A stretch of 64,000 nucleotides of DNA from Puccinia triticina (taxonomy: Eukaryota > Basidiomycota > Pucciniomycetes > Pucciniales > Pucciniaceae), in contig NC_070560.1 in assembly GCF_026914185.1 (NCBI RefSeq), positions 842,001 through 906,000 on the forward strand, in the 5' to 3' direction. The position numbers were made by a program, and so were the translations under genes. Below, in pieces: positions 12,231 to 24,024 of the stretch. The notes under the pieces are model-generated. The model did no database searches, was not told the DNA's origin, and worked only from the letters and a program-made list of their open reading frames with translations. The stretch's first letter is position 1, and every line of letters starts with the position of its first letter.

Positions 12231-13886
12231 CGGCGCTAATTCCGTAGCGTAGCAATTGCCAAATAAAATGGAGGTTAGCGTTAGCGGTAGTGCAAAAATA
12301 CACTTTTTAGGGGTAGCGTAGCAAAGGTGCCGCTAATTGTTTTACGCCTCCCATGTAGCGTAGCTACAATGAGGGCGCTAACACTAAGTTGACATGTAAT
12401 TAGTGGTGCAGCGGCTTTCAATCGCTAAAGTACCCGCTACACTGCTAAATTGAGTAATTAGAAGTGTAGGGGTACTTTAGCGGGGCTTTGATCTGGTTGG
12501 AACACACCAGCACCACTAAAAATTAGCAATCAGTCTTTGCACAAGGAGTACTGGTGCTTTGCCAAGGAAAATACCCAAGCAATTTTACCCCCATATACAG
12601 TAGTATTTGATTCTGCAATTAATCTATGATAATTTGGAGTGGCGTTGAAGTTATGGGAGTTTGACGGGCCAAGAGCCCCCCAGCGCTTGCAGAGCTCATA
12701 TTTTTGGATTTTGCGTAATCTGAAAGTAGCTCTGCGAGCGCTCTCGAGCGCCCCCAGCGCTCGTACAGCTACTGTTGCACGAAATCCGACAGTACAGCAC
12801 AACAGTAGCATAGTCGTACTGTTGGATTTCACAAAATCCGACAGTACAACTCAACAGTAGCACAGTTGTACTGTCGGATTACGCGTAATCCGACAGTACA
12901 AGCTCTACGAGCGCTGAGTAGGCAAATATTCCCGCGGAGTGCGCACTGCAGGATTTCGTGAACTCCAACAGTAATACTCAACAGTAGAACAGTCGTACTA
13001 TGAGCTCTGCGAGCGCTGAGTAGGCAAATATTACCGTGGAGTGCGCACTGCATTAGCGGGCACTTTAGCTACTGCTTGGAATCTTGTACCCATGGAAGCA
13101 TGCACGTGCCAGGATTGTAACAAGTTTCAGCCCCGGGTTTATTGGGGGCAATACATTACAAGCGGCCAGAAAAGGGGGAAACCCTTTTCTGGCAACTTTT
13201 GACAGAACTTGTGGTTTCATAAATCAATTTGCATAGAAATTCTAGGAAAATATCAAGTGAGCCCCTGCACTATATTCTTGCCACTGGCTATATCGTGATT
13301 CAAACCGTTTATCAGATTCCATTCAACTCTAGCTACAGATTCTTTTGCCAGTTTTAAATTGTTTAAAATGAGCACCCGTAAAAGCCACTGGTTATTTTGT
13401 GGACTGCCAGGCGTTTTATGACAAAGCCAAAAAAAACTCAAGTTTGCAACACAAATACGAAAGGAAAAGCTCAAACATCATAAGAGCAATAAGACTCTCT
13501 TGATGTGATCTAATACAAAGTAGTTGATATACATTCAAAGATACCAATAATTCACTCTTATTACTAATTAATTCAATGAAACTATAACTGAGTTGCTTAC
13601 CTACTTTCTTTGTAACTATACTCCTTCCCTGAGTTATTGAGTTGTGGCGCGCATGCGCAGTTGTGACGTGTCAGCACTACCAGGCGCGCCAAAGCACATG
13701 TACATATGTAAATTACATAAGCAAACTGTGAAAATTTTCGTAGTCAGGATCCCCCTTGCCTGAGGCGGATCTACAGACTTCAGCACACCAGAACCACACC
13801 CCAGATAACACCAGGATCACCACCAAAGAGTTTACAACACTCCCAGTATACCTACTGTCACAGGCGCCTAGGATATTGACAGTAAG
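12231..13886. repeat. Non-coding mosaic replacing the pol region
   Basis: 12.23-12.50 kb is rich in TAGCG/CGCTA motifs. 12.78-13.05 kb has repeated and inverted copies of AATCCGACAGTAC / GTACTGTCGGATT and a duplicated AGCTCTRCGAGCGCTGAGTA block. The rest up to the downstream repeat is unremarkable AT-rich DNA. No reverse transcriptase, RNase H or integrase motif is seen, so this part of the retroelement was lost or never present. Confidence 0.6.
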
Positions 13887-14383
13887 TAACCTCTTTCACT
13901 GAACCTTGTTTATCTCAGAGGTACAACTCTGTGTCTTGCTTGATCTGCTCTTTTCTGCTGGCCTTTGCCTCATTCTTGATCACAGGGCTGTCCCTTCATA
14001 ACTGCATTCTTTTTCTGTGGTTTTTGTAAGAAACAAACCACATAGGTTTCCCTTTAAAGAACCTTGACTATCCAGAAGGAAGCTAAAAAATTGTGGCTGG
14101 ATTAAACTTGTCTAATCCAGGATCCCTCCATGTTTCTTTGGTGAGAGGAGGCTGTAGCACTCTCTAGCACAGCTTGGCAGCACTCTTCTGAAGAGGTAGC
14201 ATTGCCAGTGGATGTGCATTCCCACCAGAATAATCTTGAACATCTGCTTATCTTGATCCTGCTCAGTTTCTCTCCCTCTTTCTCTCTCTCTCTTATATTT
14301 GTATTTTCTTTATCCAAAGAAATCCAAATATTTCCCCCTTCTTTCTTGTGTTCTGCTGTCACTATAGAGACTCAGGCGCACAA
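13887..14383 (+). repeat. 3' LTR-like direct repeat
   Basis: Downstream copy of 6945-7440 with only scattered substitutions, ending GCGCACA. No clear polypurine tract precedes it; the upstream sequence from TGTCACAGG (about 13856) may belong to the same LTR. Confidence 0.65.
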
Positions 14384-14802
14384 AATAACTCTTTGAATTT
14401 TGTAGCCTGCAGCTTCAACGCTGCCCCCCCCATTATTGGAACTTAAGGAGATATATACATGATTAATTTTTTAAGCTCTTCAGCTGATCAAGATACCATC
14501 AAGGGATTTTTTGATTGATTTTTGAAAAAAGTGGCAAGCCTCAAGACCACCCTCTTCATGGGCGGTGCCTGGCCCCGCAGGTTCAAGCGGGGAAATTTGC
14601 TTTTCTCTTTATTCTCCTTTGCTTTTTTGTTCAAGTGACTCTCTTCAAAAACGGAGTCAATAGCAAGACAGACAGGCTGCATTTGCATCCATTGATGCTT
14701 GGATCCTTATATGTAGCTCACAAAATGAGCGAGCTACATGCTCTCAAAGTTGAACCAGGATTTTGCCTGATGGTCTCAGGCGAGCACCCCCACTTTGGGT
14801 AT

Positions 14803-14875
14803 AAGTCCCTCCCTGCGGTCGGCGGCACTCTGCTCCCCACTCAGCCCCGCAGAGGAGGGACTTTGTTAAGTTAGC
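14803..14875. repeat. Small inverted repeat AAGTCCCTCC...GGAGGGACTT
   Basis: Arms at 14803-14812 and 14854-14863 enclose a GC-rich loop and are followed by TTGTTAAGTTAGC. A related unit with the same arms and the same TGTTAAGTT tail occurs at 47848-47912, suggesting a small dispersed structured repeat. Confidence 0.5.
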
Positions 14876-14904
14876 AAATTGTTGGTGTTTTGCCGTTGGG
14901 GGTA

Positions 14905-15376
14905 GTTGAACCAAGGGTGAAAGCGCTGCGCTTCAAAAAGCGCAGCGCAGCGGTTTTGGTGGCCGCTGCGCTGCGCTGAAAGTAGCGGCCCCGCCCGCTG
15001 CGCTATTGCTTTTTGGGTCTGGCAAGAAGCAGGGACCCGCTACTTTCAGCGGTAGCGCAGCGGAACCATTGCTGCGCTACCGCTTTTTGAGCTGGCCGCG
15101 TAGTGCTCCCCCGCTGCCAGCCAAAAAAGCGCAGCGCAGCGCAAAGCGCAGCTGTTTGGGTGGCTGCTGCGCGGCGCTGAAAGGAGTGGCCCCGCCCGCT
15201 GCGCTACTTCTTTTTGGGTTGGGAAAAAAGCGGGACCCCGCTATTTTCAGCGGTAGCGCAGCGGGACTGGCGCTGCGCTACCGCTTTTTGGGCTGACCGC
15301 GCAGCGGTTCCCCGCTGCGCTGCGCTAAAAGACCGCTTTTTTGTAGCGCAGCGCAGCGTTTCAGCCTTGGTCAAAC
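14905..15376. repeat. GCGCAGCG-rich inverted-repeat element
   Basis: The left end GTTGAACCAAGGGTGAAAGC and the right end (reverse complement GTTTGACCAAGGCTGAAACG) are imperfect inverted termini. The interior consists of two diverged copies of a ~190-bp unit (near 14940 and 15130) built from CGCTGCGCT / AGCGCAGCG motifs and TAGCGGCCCCGCCCGCTGCG. No coding function is supported; it looks like a miniature inverted-repeat element. Confidence 0.5.
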
Positions 15377-16291
15377 CACCCTGACTGTGTTTGTACCTGA
15401 TCTTGGGTTGGACAAAGACTGGGATCTTCAATACAGCTCTTTTTCCCTTTGGAGGTCCTCATGGGAAGTCTTCATCTGTAGGGATTGGATTGGCCGGACT
15501 GGCCAACAGCCTTTCTTGATGAAGCAAATGGTAATCAGGTTCTGTGGATGAGACTGCAAGGTGTGAAGCAGAGCAGGCTCTGGCCGGTGATCCACTAGTG
15601 ATAAATCCACTCATTGATGGGCTGAATAAGCCTGTTCCTGGTTTGCAGCATTTTTTGCGGAGTTGACAGAGCTCAGCTTGCAACATGTGGATCTAGAGGG
15701 CCACTAGTTGTACTCAAAAGCACTTGAGGATCAAGAACCAATGTTGGTAAGGCAGGAGAGGCACCACAATCTGGGTTGGAATGGATGGCCGGCTGCCATG
15801 ATGTTATAACATCAATGCCATCGACATGTTGATAGGGGCTTTTGTCTGCCTATCCAATCCCCATTTGAGAAACTTTTATCATAAAATCATTTCCAAATTC
15901 CTGTAAAGACTTTTTTTTTATTTTTTATTTGCATCTTCAACCAGACTGAGCACAATGGCAACAGCCCCCGGCACTGGAGAACCTTTGACCCCGGCAGGCA
16001 CTACCAGGGTGGACTGGGCCAAACTGTTCTTTGAAATGGCTACCATGACCAAATTGTTGTTTGGTGGGTTCCTTTCCTGAGGCTTCCTGCATTCCATAGC
16101 TATAAATTAGCAACACTAATATTTGTTCTGGTCAGAAAAAATCCCCAAACAAACCATCCAACAACCCCCACCAACTGTTTTATTACGCCAAAAAACCAGT
16201 AGCCTTGGTGTGTTTATCCATTAAAATACTACAAGCAAATCTTTGACTGACTGCCTTGTATTTTTTACCTTACAGATATTATGCTTATCAC
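15377..16291. other. Intergenic DNA with one small ORF
   Basis: Mostly featureless. A 41-codon ORF at 15955-16080 (MATAPGTGEPLTPAG ... KLLFGGFLS) could be a first exon, since no gene-like continuation in the same frame is evident, but nothing identifies it. Confidence 0.3.
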
Positions 16292-19200
16292 ACTTCAACC
16301 ACTACCAGATATCCTGAGTGGGATATCCAGTAAGAAATCCAGGATACCCTGTATCCCAAAGCACACTCCATAATAGGAGTATGCCAAAGCACACTCTGTA
16401 CTAAGAGTGTGCCAAAGCACATTCCATAATAGGAGTGTTCCAAAGCACATTCCGTAATAGGAGTGTGCCAAAGCACACTCTGTAATAGGAGTGTGCCAAA
16501 GAACACTCTGCAATAGGAGTGTACCAAAGCACACTCTGTAATAGGAGTGTGCCAAAGCACACTCCGTAATAGGAGTGTGCCAAAGCACACTCCGTAATAG
16601 GAGTGTGCCAAAGCACACTCCGTAATAGGAGTGTGCCAAAGCACACTCCGTAATAGGAGTGTGCCAAAGCACACTCCGTAATAGGAGTGTGCCAAAGCAC
16701 ACTTAGTAATAGGAGTGTGCCAAAGCACACTCTGTAATAGAAGTGTGCCAAAGCACACTCCGTAATAGGAGTGTGGCAGGGCGTCCACCTCTGTCACTCA
16801 ATTGGGAGGATCCCAGTGAATGACAAGGTGGACTCCATCTCCCCTCGGCCCCCTCCCTCAAAATCATCGCACATGGGCAAGCCTGTGCTCCTCCGTCCCC
16901 TCCACCCCCTTGCTCAAAATGATTGCACATGGGCAAGCCCTTGCTCCTCTGGCCAACCATCACCCACTAGCTACTTGGATACACCGGCCTAATTTCCACT
17001 CGGCAAGTGGAGTATCCGCTAGAAAGACAAAGCTTGGAGGCCTCAAGATTTACAACAACCCAAACCAAGCCTACCCACTGAACCAGCTGCCACTTGCATG
17101 TGCTGCCAGTCCTTCTGAACCAGCTCCTGCCTAGCACCACCAACCTCCCACCTGCCTAGCCTCATCCTCTTCCAAACTGGTCAACACCCACTCCCTCTGC
17201 CAAACCCGTCAATGCCTAACAACATATTTATTCCCGGGTTGAAGTTACTTGTCAAAGATCCCAACTGCCCAATCTCATGGTCCAATGACCCAGCAACACC
17301 CAACAGACTGGTGGTTCCCAACAGGTTGGACCTAGTAAACTCAACATCCTTCCAGGCCAACTTTCCTGGTGTAACCTTCAAGACACTCATGAAGTGGTTC
17401 AATGAGCATTGCTTTACCCACATCGGTCCAAAAGGGAGTGTCACAAAGGCAATCAAAATCCAGCACAACTCTTGGGATCATCAACCTAGGGATCTTGACC
17501 GAACCAATGAAACCAGCTAGGGCCTCATCAGAACCAAGAGATCCCTCAGCAAAAGGCCTAAACCTCACCAACAGCTGGCTCCAAGTTTGGAGATAAGAAC
17601 CGAATCCACCAGCAGCTGTAATAGGAGTGTGCCAAAGCACACTCCGTAATAGGAGTGTGCCAAAGCACACTCCGTAATAGGAGTGTGCCAAGGCACACTC
17701 CGTAATAGGAGTGTGCCAAAGCACACTCCGTAATAGGAGTGTGCCAAGGCACACTCCGTAATAGGAGTGTGCCAAAGCACACTCCGTAATAGGAGTGTGC
17801 CAAGGCACACTCCGTAATAGGAGTGTGCCAAAGCACACTCCGTAATAGGAGTGTGCCAAGGCACACTCCATAATAGGAGTGTGCCAAAGCACACTCCATA
17901 ATAGGAGTGTGCCAAGGCACACTCCGTAATAGGAGTGTGCCAAGGCACACTCCGTAATAGGAGTGTGCCAAGGCACACTCCGTAATAGGAGTGTGCCAAG
18001 GCACACTCCGTAATAGGAGTGTGCCAAGGCACACTCCGTAATAGGAGTGTGCCAAAGCACACTCCGTAATAGGAGTGTGCCAAAGCACACTCCGTAATAG
18101 GAGTGTGCCAAAGCACACTCCGTAATAGGAGTGTGCCAAAGCACACTCCGTAATAGGAGTGTGCCAAAGCACACTCCGTAATAGGAGTGTGCCAAAGCAC
18201 ACTCCGTAATAGGAGTGTGCCAAAGCACACTCCGTAATAGGAGTGTGCCAAAGCACACTCTGTCATAGGAGTGTGCCAAAGCACACTCCGTAATAGGAGT
18301 GTGCCAAAGCACACTCCGTAATAGGAGTGTGCCAAAGCACACTCCGTTATAGGAGTGTGCCAAAGCACACTCCGTAATAGGAGTGTGCCAAAGCAAACTC
18401 TGCAATAGGAGTGTGCCAAAGCACACTCCGTAATAGGAGTGTGCCAAAGCACACTCCGTAATAGGAGTGTGCCAAAGCACACTCCGTTATAGGAGTGTGC
18501 CAAAGCACACTCCGTAATAGGAGTGTGCCAAAGCAAACTCTGCAATAGGAGTGTGCCAAAGCACACTCCGTTATAGGAGTGTGCCAAAGCACACTCCGTA
18601 ATAGGAGTGTGCCAAAGCACACTCTGCAATAGGAGTGTGCCAAAGCACACTCTGCAATAGGAGTGTGCCAAAGCACACTCTGCAATAGGAGTGTGCCAAA
18701 GCACACTCCGCAATAGGAGTGTGCCAAAGCACACTCCGCAATAGGAGTGTGCCAAAGCACACTCCGCAATAGGAGTGTGCCAAAGCACACTCCGTAATAG
18801 GAGTGTGCCAAAGCACACTCCGTAATAGGAGTGTGCCAAAGCACACTCTGTCATAGGAGTGTGCCAAAGCACACTCCGTAATAGGAGTGTGCCAAAGCAC
18901 ACTCCGTAATAGGAGTGTGCCAAAGCACACTCCGTAATAGGAGTGTGCCAAAGCACACTCCGTAATAGGAGTGTGCCAAAGCACACTCTGTCATAGGAGT
19001 GTGCCAAAGCACACTCCGTAATAGGAGTGTGCCAAAGCACACTCCGTAATAGGAGTGTGCCAAAGCACACTCCGTAATAGGAGTGTGCCAAAGCACACTC
19101 CGTAATAGGAGTGTGCCAAAGCACACTCTGTCATAGGAGTGTGCCAAAGCACACTCCGTAATAGGAGTGTGCCAAAGCACACTCCGTAATAGGAGTGTGC

Positions 19201-19941
19201 CAAAGCACACTCCGTTATAGGAGTGTGCCAAAGCACACTCCGTAATAGGAGTGTGCCAAAGCAAACTCTGCAATAGGAGTGTGCCAAAGCACACTCCGTT
19301 ATAGGAGTGTGCCAAAGCACACTCCGTAATAGGAGTGTGCCAAAGCACACTCTGCAATAGGAGTGTGCCAAAGCACACTCTGCAATAGGAGTGTGCCAAA
19401 GCACACTCTGCAATAGGAGTGTGCCAAAGCACACTCCGCAATAGGAGTGTGCCAAAGCACACTCCGCAATAGGAGTGTGCCAAAGCACACTCCGCAATAG
19501 GAGTGTGCCAAAGCACACTCCGCAATAGGAGTGTGCCAAAGCACACTCCGCAATAGGAGTGTGCCAAAGCACACTCCGCAATAGGAGTGTGCCAAAGCAC
19601 ACTCCGCAATAGGAGTGTGCCAAAGCACACTCCGCAATAGGAGTGTGCCAAAGCACACTCCGCAATAGGAGTGTGCCAAAGCACACTCCGCAATAGGAGT
19701 GTGCCAAAGCACACTCCGCAATAGGAGTGTGCCAAAGCACACTCTGTAATAGGAGTGTGCCAAAGCACACTCTGTAATAGGAGTGTGCCAAAGCACACTC
19801 TGTAATAGGAGTGTGCCAAAGCACACTCCGTAATAGGAGTGTGCCAAAGCACACTCCGTAATAGGAATGTGCTTTGGGATACAAGGTATCCTGTATTTCT
19901 TACTGGATATCTCACTCAGGATATCTGGTAGTGGTTGAAGT
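16292..19941. mobile_element. TIR-bounded element filled with a 28-bp palindromic minisatellite
   Basis: The outer ~75 bp on each side are inverted copies (left ACTTCAACCACTACCAGATA, right the reverse complement ending GGTAGTGGTTGAAGT). Between them lie two tandem arrays, about 16366-16774 (~15 units) and 17617-19866 (~80 units), of a 28-bp unit with arms GGAGTGTGC and GCACACTCC around CAAA, joined by a variable TAAT / CAAT / TCAT / TTAT spacer. The arrays are split by non-repeat DNA at 16775-17616. Target duplication is unclear. Long minus-strand frames here (up to 519 codons) are products of the repeat: a 28-bp unit cycles through all three frames and has no stop in them. Confidence 0.8.
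16775..17616. other. Non-repeat insert splitting the minisatellite
   Basis: 842 bp unlike the array on either side. It includes an ORF at 17212-17520 (+) encoding a protein-like segment (IFIPGLKLLVKDPNCPISWS ... FPGVTFKTLMKWFNEHCFTH) that could be a gene fragment; no family recognised. It begins and ends in mid-unit, as expected for an insertion or captured segment. Confidence 0.45.
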
Positions 19942-20330
19942 TTCACCGTGTTCATCATTATCTCTTTACTCCAGTTGGTTGGTGTAATTTTGCTTTGACA
20001 CAATAAGTTAGGGTGTTTCGTCTGACATGAAAAATGTATTACTAATCCTTTGTCTTCCCCCTAGGCTCTGAAGACATGTGTGAAGACATGTGGGCATTGC
20101 AGGCGCAGGTTTCCACACTCACCAGTCAACCTGGATGATCTTGCAAGAATATATCCACTCCCCTTTTCTGTTATTCTTCCTCCCCTTGTTCCCTGATTTC
20201 TGCACTCTCTTCATTCCTTTGCTTGTCATATCCTCAAATTTAAATACTCTTGTTGGCTTTTCAACCACACTAGAGATCATACAAGTGATGACACTATTTA
20301 TAGTGCCAGAGGCACTATTCATAGCTTGAA
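19867..20330. repeat. Right end of minisatellite element plus flank (segmental duplication copy 1)
   Basis: Closely matches 21940-22370, including the terminal inverted sequence and about 400 bp beyond it (GGCTCTGAAGACATG..., CACTCACCAGTCAACCTGG...). Because the flank is shared, the two copies arose by duplication of a larger segment, not by two independent insertions. A minus-strand reading (KGRKNNRKGEWIYS) is preserved in both copies but is not recognised. Confidence 0.75.
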
Positions 20331-20369
20331 TCAGCGGTATTTTGGCAGGAGGGACTGGATCAACAGCAG

Positions 20370-21640
20370 TGCGCAGAGGACCGTAGAGGGTTTTGTGGTG
20401 ACTGTCCTGCAGCCTGTAAGATCAAAGATACAGCAGATTAGTAGTAGGTTTGGTTGAACATGGTGCAGGTCAGCAGGACCAACCAATTGAGGGTTTCAGG
20501 ACTGATGGTGTTGAGGTTGCTACGCAGCTTGCCCCATGTTTGCCAGCTAGCATTCTCTAATCAGATGACGTGGGTGTTGGTGAAGGTGATGATGTTGGCA
20601 ATCTCATTCTTGTGTCTAATCGCGGCCTTCCAGCTTGTCCAGACATTGCTCTTGTCCCAATTGTGACTGAGATAATCAACAAACCTAGAAGGAGGGCAGG
20701 TTTGTACTTTGTTGTCATCAAGAATCAGAGGGCGGTGATGATAAGGCAGGAGGGCACCCGCATATGAAAGCATCAAGAACTGAGGGACAAGGGTGCAAGT
20801 AGTACTCCAGGACGATTGAGGAGCAGGATTGCCAGGACACAGCGGGACAAGGAGCATTGAAATGGTGAGAGATTGTCCACTGACGACATCACATATAGAA
20901 AAGAACAAAACTGCGTACTTGGGAGAGAGACATTGATGGATGGAGGACTGGCCACGGGGGCCATGCCAGGGCTGGGATTTTCTGCGTCCTGAGAGTTCAC
21001 TGAGCCAGCGGAGGGCGGCTCAAGATCTTGCTTGTTTTCCTTTGCAGGGTTCAGGGCCGGATTGAGGATGAACAAGATCTGATGGGCGGAATCGCCCCTC
21101 TGGGGGCAAATCAATTATTTGAGCAGATGAGAGGTTCAGGCCAATGGGGGCCGTTGCCTTCGCGACATTGGGGTCGCGGTCGGGAGCAAGTTTGTGGAGC
21201 GGATTGCCCTTGACGGCTTCAGGAAGCTTTGGCTGAATCTTGGGCGTAATCAGAGGTATTTCACAGCAAATTCTTTTGTTGAACTGCAGGGCCATCAAGG
21301 TGGTAACAGAAGCTGATGATGGAGGTTCTTGGTCCGCATTGAAGAAGGTCGCTTGGGTTGACATCTGTAATGGGGGCTCCAGGCCGTCAAGCGATTGTTT
21401 GAGTTCCCATGCTTGAGAGCAGTTCAGGTCCACGCGCTCTCTGAGCCGCTCGCCACGGATGTCCAGCTCATCCAAAGTCGCTGTCGGACTTGGGTGGGTA
21501 TCTTGCTGTTTCATGGCGCCAGCTTGCAATGGCGGGAGTTGGAGATGCTGTCTGGCGCCATAGGTATTTATGTACATAACTCGAGACTTGGCTTCAAACC
21601 CCCCGGATTGGCCCCGGAGGAGACGTGAGTGATGCTTCAA
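20370..21640 (-). pseudogene. Degenerate protein-coding region, unknown family
   Basis: Minus-strand readings at 21020-21640 (LDELDIRGERLRERVDLN ... PKIQPKLPEAVKGNPLHKL) and 20561-20908 (CPPSRFVDYLSHNWDKSNVW ... HKNEIANIITFTNTHVI) look protein-like, but frames shift and a stop follows NTHVI, after which protein-like sequence (ASWQTWGKLRSNLNTISPE) continues in frame. It is placed between the two segmental copies. Most likely a decayed gene or transposon ORF; no assignment is made. Confidence 0.4.
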
Positions 21641-21847
21641 TTGCCCACTGCTTCTGCAAAATCTCAGATGACAAGTCTCTTTCAGATCGAATCAGGTTCA
21701 TTGTTGTAACCCAGTATGGGTTAGTGATGTTGACCAACTCTTTGGTGCTTACAACGATCGTGTATCATGGTTGCTCATGTATTTATATACTGTCTTATTA
21801 CAATCTGGTCTTTTTTTCTCTTGCTCTCATTGCTACATACATTCCTT

Positions 21848-22370
21848 TCCATAATAGGAGTGTGCCAAAGCACATTCTGTAATAGGAGTGTGCCAAAGCA
21901 CATTCTGTAATAGGAGTGTGCCAAAGCACATTCCCTAATAGGAGTGTGCTTTGGGATACAAGGTATCCTGTATTTCTTACTGGATATCTCACTCAGGATA
22001 TCTGGTAGTGGTTGAAGTTTCACCGTGTTCATCATTATTTCTTTACTCCAGTTTGTTGGTGTAATTTTGCTTTGACGCAATAAGTTAGGGTGTTTTTTCT
22101 GACATGAAAAATGTATTACTAATCCTTTGTCTTCCCTCTAGGCTCTGAAGACATGCGTGAAGACATGTGGGCATTGCAGGCGCAGGCTGCCACACTCACC
22201 AGTCAACCTGGATGATCTTGAGAGAATATATCCACTCCCCTTTTCTGTTATTCTTCCTCCCCTTGATCCTTGATTTCTGCACTCTCTTCATTGCTTTGCT
22301 TGTCATATCCTCAAATGTAAATACTCTTGTTGGCTTTTCAACCACACTATAGCTCATACAAGTGATGATG
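21848..22370. repeat. Partial second copy of the minisatellite element (segmental duplication copy 2)
   Basis: About 3.5 units of the 28-bp repeat, then the right terminal sequence and the same ~400-bp flank as at 19867-20330, with a handful of substitutions. Only the right end is present; upstream sequence is unrelated. Confidence 0.75.
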
Positions 22371-22929
22371 AGACATGAGCCAGAGGCTTGAGAAAAGGGC
22401 AGCAAGGATGGCAATCTTGCTGGATGCGGCTCAGATGGGACATGTAAAAAGAAGGAGAGAACCAATGAGGATTGATTTCTTGTACAGGGCTAACTATAAG
22501 TAGACTATGTACAAGCATCACTCTGTGGTTGAGAATAATAATGAATAAAATGATAATGAATTCAAAACTTCTCAAACTCATTGTGACATGTCAAAAGGTA
22601 CATCAATATCCCCAGCAGAGAGTGCGCAGACAAGAGGATAAGCAATAAGACGGAAAGCTGACAATCTAATCTAATAAGGGATCAAGGTATACAAGATAGT
22701 GAGAAATCATACATGACCATAATAAGAGACAGACCTGAATGGATGGGGACACATAAGTGTTGGATATCTTTGATCTGAAAACATGCCCATAGAGGAGGAT
22801 AAAAAGGGTGGAATGGAGGGATTATAAAGTGTAATGACTTTTAGGGATGAGTGGAAACAAGACTGAAATTCAACAACTCTTCAACATCACCTTTTTTTAC
22901 CTATCATGTGGTTTCTTTTGTTTTCTTTT
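22371..22929. other. Stretch without a supported gene
   Basis: AT-rich DNA; short ORFs only. The (A/G)GGGATGAGTGG and pyrimidine-rich run before 22930 could be the 5' flank or intron end of the transposase pseudogene. Confidence 0.4.
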
Positions 22930-24024
22930 ACAGCATATCCAAAATTGCTTGCGACTTTGGCACCAAATTCATAAAAAGTTTCCCGCAGCGGGAAAAGTTT
23001 TGCGCAGCAGCAGAGGCCCGTGCCCGCGGGTCGAGCGGGCCCTCACAGCAGCGCTGCAACTGGCATCACCCCAGCCAGCCTACCACCATGTCCACCACCA
23101 ACTGCCGTACCACTCACCACCACCAACCGCCGGGCCACGCACGCAGCCTACCACCGCCACCCCCAACGGCCAGACACAAACCAGTCCGATTTCGACCACC
23201 ACCAACTTCTCGAACGTGTGATTCTTTGCCGAAGCGGACCAAATCCTTGCCGGAGCAGATCAATCACCCCAGGATATCAGCCAGCGGGTAAGTTCCACTC
23301 TTCTTTCCCCTGTAATGATCATATACCTGATAGACTCCCTTCGCAGGCAATGTATCACAAATATCTAGCTTCATTCAAATACTCAGTCGTTCAGGCAGCC
23401 CTAGATGGACTATCTTTAGAAGAGATCAATGTCTCACATGCATCCGAGGTCAGTTCCGATTCTTTGCAACGATGGTTATCACTTTACAAAAGAACTCGGT
23501 CTGTTGTCACCAATCCAGCAACCTTGGGGTTGCCCATTAGCTCTCAGTGATGAAGAACGCACCTTTGTGTGGGAGATGGTCACCAAAAAACCAACCATCT
23601 ACCTGGAAGAGATTCAACACAAGCTCATCAAAAAATGCAACACCCAAGTATCCATACAATCTTTTGACTCAAATTCCTTAGTTGAATTCTTACATTTCTT
23701 TTCTCCTTTTTTGAGCTCCCCCACATGAACCCTTTCCCAGGACCCCAAAGCGTTTTGGTAATGGACAACGCGCAAATTCATCATAACGGCCGGATCAAGG
23801 AGATTGTCAAGGAACAGGGCTGCCATCTAGTCTATCTGCCCCCATACTCCCCCAATATGAATCCCATCAAAAAAGTGTTTGGTGTTTTAAAGTCAACTCT
23901 TCAAAGATATGGTGAGTTAGACGGGGGTGAGACCAATGGGGATGAGATTGAAGCATATTCTACCCTGGTTTTCACCCCGGAGCTCATGAAAAGCCTGTTC
24001 CAAGGCTCTGGCTACATTGACTAA
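22930..24024 (+). pseudogene. DDE_3/Tc1-IS630-like transposase, internally deleted
   Basis: N-terminal exon readings (ISKIACDFGTKF ... CAAAEARARG, then a His/Pro/Thr-rich region), a likely 59-bp intron (23288-23346, GTAAGT...GCAG), then an HTH-like segment (MYHKYLASFKYSVVQAALDG ... SLQRWLSLYKRT), EERTFVWEMVTKKPTIYLEE, and the C-terminal catalytic part VLVMDNAQIHHNG ... LPPYSPNMNPIKKVF. The last two motifs mark the second and third catalytic positions of the DDE_3 fold. The first Asp region is missing between about 23660 and 23730, frames shift twice, and the usual NPIE reads NPIK, so the third acidic residue is lost. An inverted copy of the 5' ~320 bp lies at 25862-26181. Confidence 0.75.

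Noticed and set aside
17341..19124. Long minus-strand ORFs (379-519 codons) called as genes
   Set aside because: They consist of the 28-bp minisatellite read in any frame; all three frames give the same repeat, so coding is not supported.
16292..19941. CRISPR-like array
   Set aside because: Units are contiguous at 28 bp with 4-nt variable joints; there are no unique spacers and the genome is eukaryotic.
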